Source of the DNA: Firmicutes bacterium CAG:170
Lineage (GTDB): Bacteria; Bacillota; Clostridia; Oscillospirales; Oscillospiraceae
Length of the DNA: 6,435 nucleotides
Reading direction: 5' to 3'
Assembly (NCBI GenBank): GCA_000436735.1
Contig: FR887058.1
Coordinates: forward strand, 1-6,435
Below, in pieces: positions 6,188 through 6,435 of this stretch. Within the stretch, counting starts at the first letter, position 1. Each line of letters starts with the position of its first letter. The notes beneath the pieces are model-generated. The model worked only from the letters and a program-made list of their open reading frames with translations, was not told where the DNA came from and did no database searches. A program made the position numbers and the translations under genes.

Positions 6188-6415
6188 ATGAAGGAACTTT
6201 TGCTGTACATGGCAAAGAGTTTGGTTGACAATCCGGACAAGGTCGAGGTAAACGAGATCGAGGGCGAGACCACAACGCTCGAGCTTCGGGTCGCGCCGGA
6301 GGATATGGGCAAGCTGATCGGCCGTCAGGGCCGCATTGCCCGTGAGATCCGCACCATCGTAAAGTCGGTCGCGCAGCGTACCGGCCAGAAGGTCACGGTC
6401 GAAATTGTTGACTGA
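6188..6415 (+). CDS. khpA: KH-domain RNA-binding protein KhpA (YlqC)
   Basis: A 75-residue single KH-domain protein. The RNA-binding loop is MGKLIGRQGRIAREIR at residues 40-55, with the GxxG signature at 45-48 (GRQG), followed by an alpha helix and the final strand QKVTVEIVD. In streptococci KhpA pairs with KhpB (EloR/Jag) to bind many RNAs and affects cell elongation; a similar role here is inferred. The start is supported by AAGGAG at 6175-6180 with a seven-base spacer. It is the last complete gene in the window; rimM and trmD would be expected next, but the remaining 20 bases do not show a start. Confidence 0.95.
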   Translation: MKELLLYMAKSLVDNPDKVEVNEIEGETTTLELRVAPEDMGKLIGRQGRIAREIRTIVKSVAQRTGQKVTVEIVD

Positions 6416-6435
6416 ATACAAGCTCCGCCCGTGAG

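Noticed and set aside
6416..6435. Possible start of rimM at the right edge
   Set aside because: RimM is expected from the conserved gene order, but these 20 bases show no ribosome-binding site and no recognisable RimM N-terminus.

Overview
The window looks like chromosomal core sequence from a GC-rich member of the Clostridia, probably an Oscillospirales-type gut anaerobe. Three things suggest this: the gene order ylxM-ffh-rpsP-khpA is typical of Firmicutes; YlmH and DUF896/YnzC proteins are Firmicutes-type; and an exported protein ends in SLH repeats. This is a family-level inference, not a species call. I see no mobile element, CRISPR array, rRNA or tRNA, and no gene-free stretch longer than 300 bases.

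Layout. (1) Positions 1-446, minus strand: the N-terminal third of a HI0933/YhiN-type FAD flavoprotein, running off the left edge. (2) Positions 447-574: a divergent promoter region with a good sigma-A-type promoter for the flavoprotein and a TATAAT box for the rightward genes. (3) Positions 575-1608, plus strand: ylmH (S4-domain RNA-binding protein) followed 5 bases later by a small DUF896/YnzC-like gene, probably translationally coupled. (4) Positions 1609-1679: a strong hairpin between convergent genes, probably a shared terminator. (5) Positions 1680-3989, minus strand: a 769-residue secreted protein with a signal peptide, a phosphodiester glycosidase (NAGPA-like) domain, a middle region that looks Ig-like, and three C-terminal SLH repeats. 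(6) Positions 3990-4160: a second divergent promoter region, with two consensus TTGACA boxes, one per strand, inside one perfect 10-bp inverted repeat. (7) Positions 4161-6415, plus strand: ylxM, ffh, rpsP and khpA, a co-directional operon for signal recognition and ribosome function. In related genomes it usually continues into rimM, trmD and rplS beyond the right edge.

How the genes fit together. Most of the rightward genes concern translation: YlmH and KhpA bind RNA, S16 is a 30S protein, and YlxM/Ffh belong to the SRP pathway that delivers proteins to the membrane. The leftward SLH protein is an export client that would sit on the cell wall. I found no clearly undescribed system. The most notable signal is the shared dyad at 4071-4095, which carries both -35 elements and would place the SRP operon and the SLH protein gene in direct competition for RNA polymerase.
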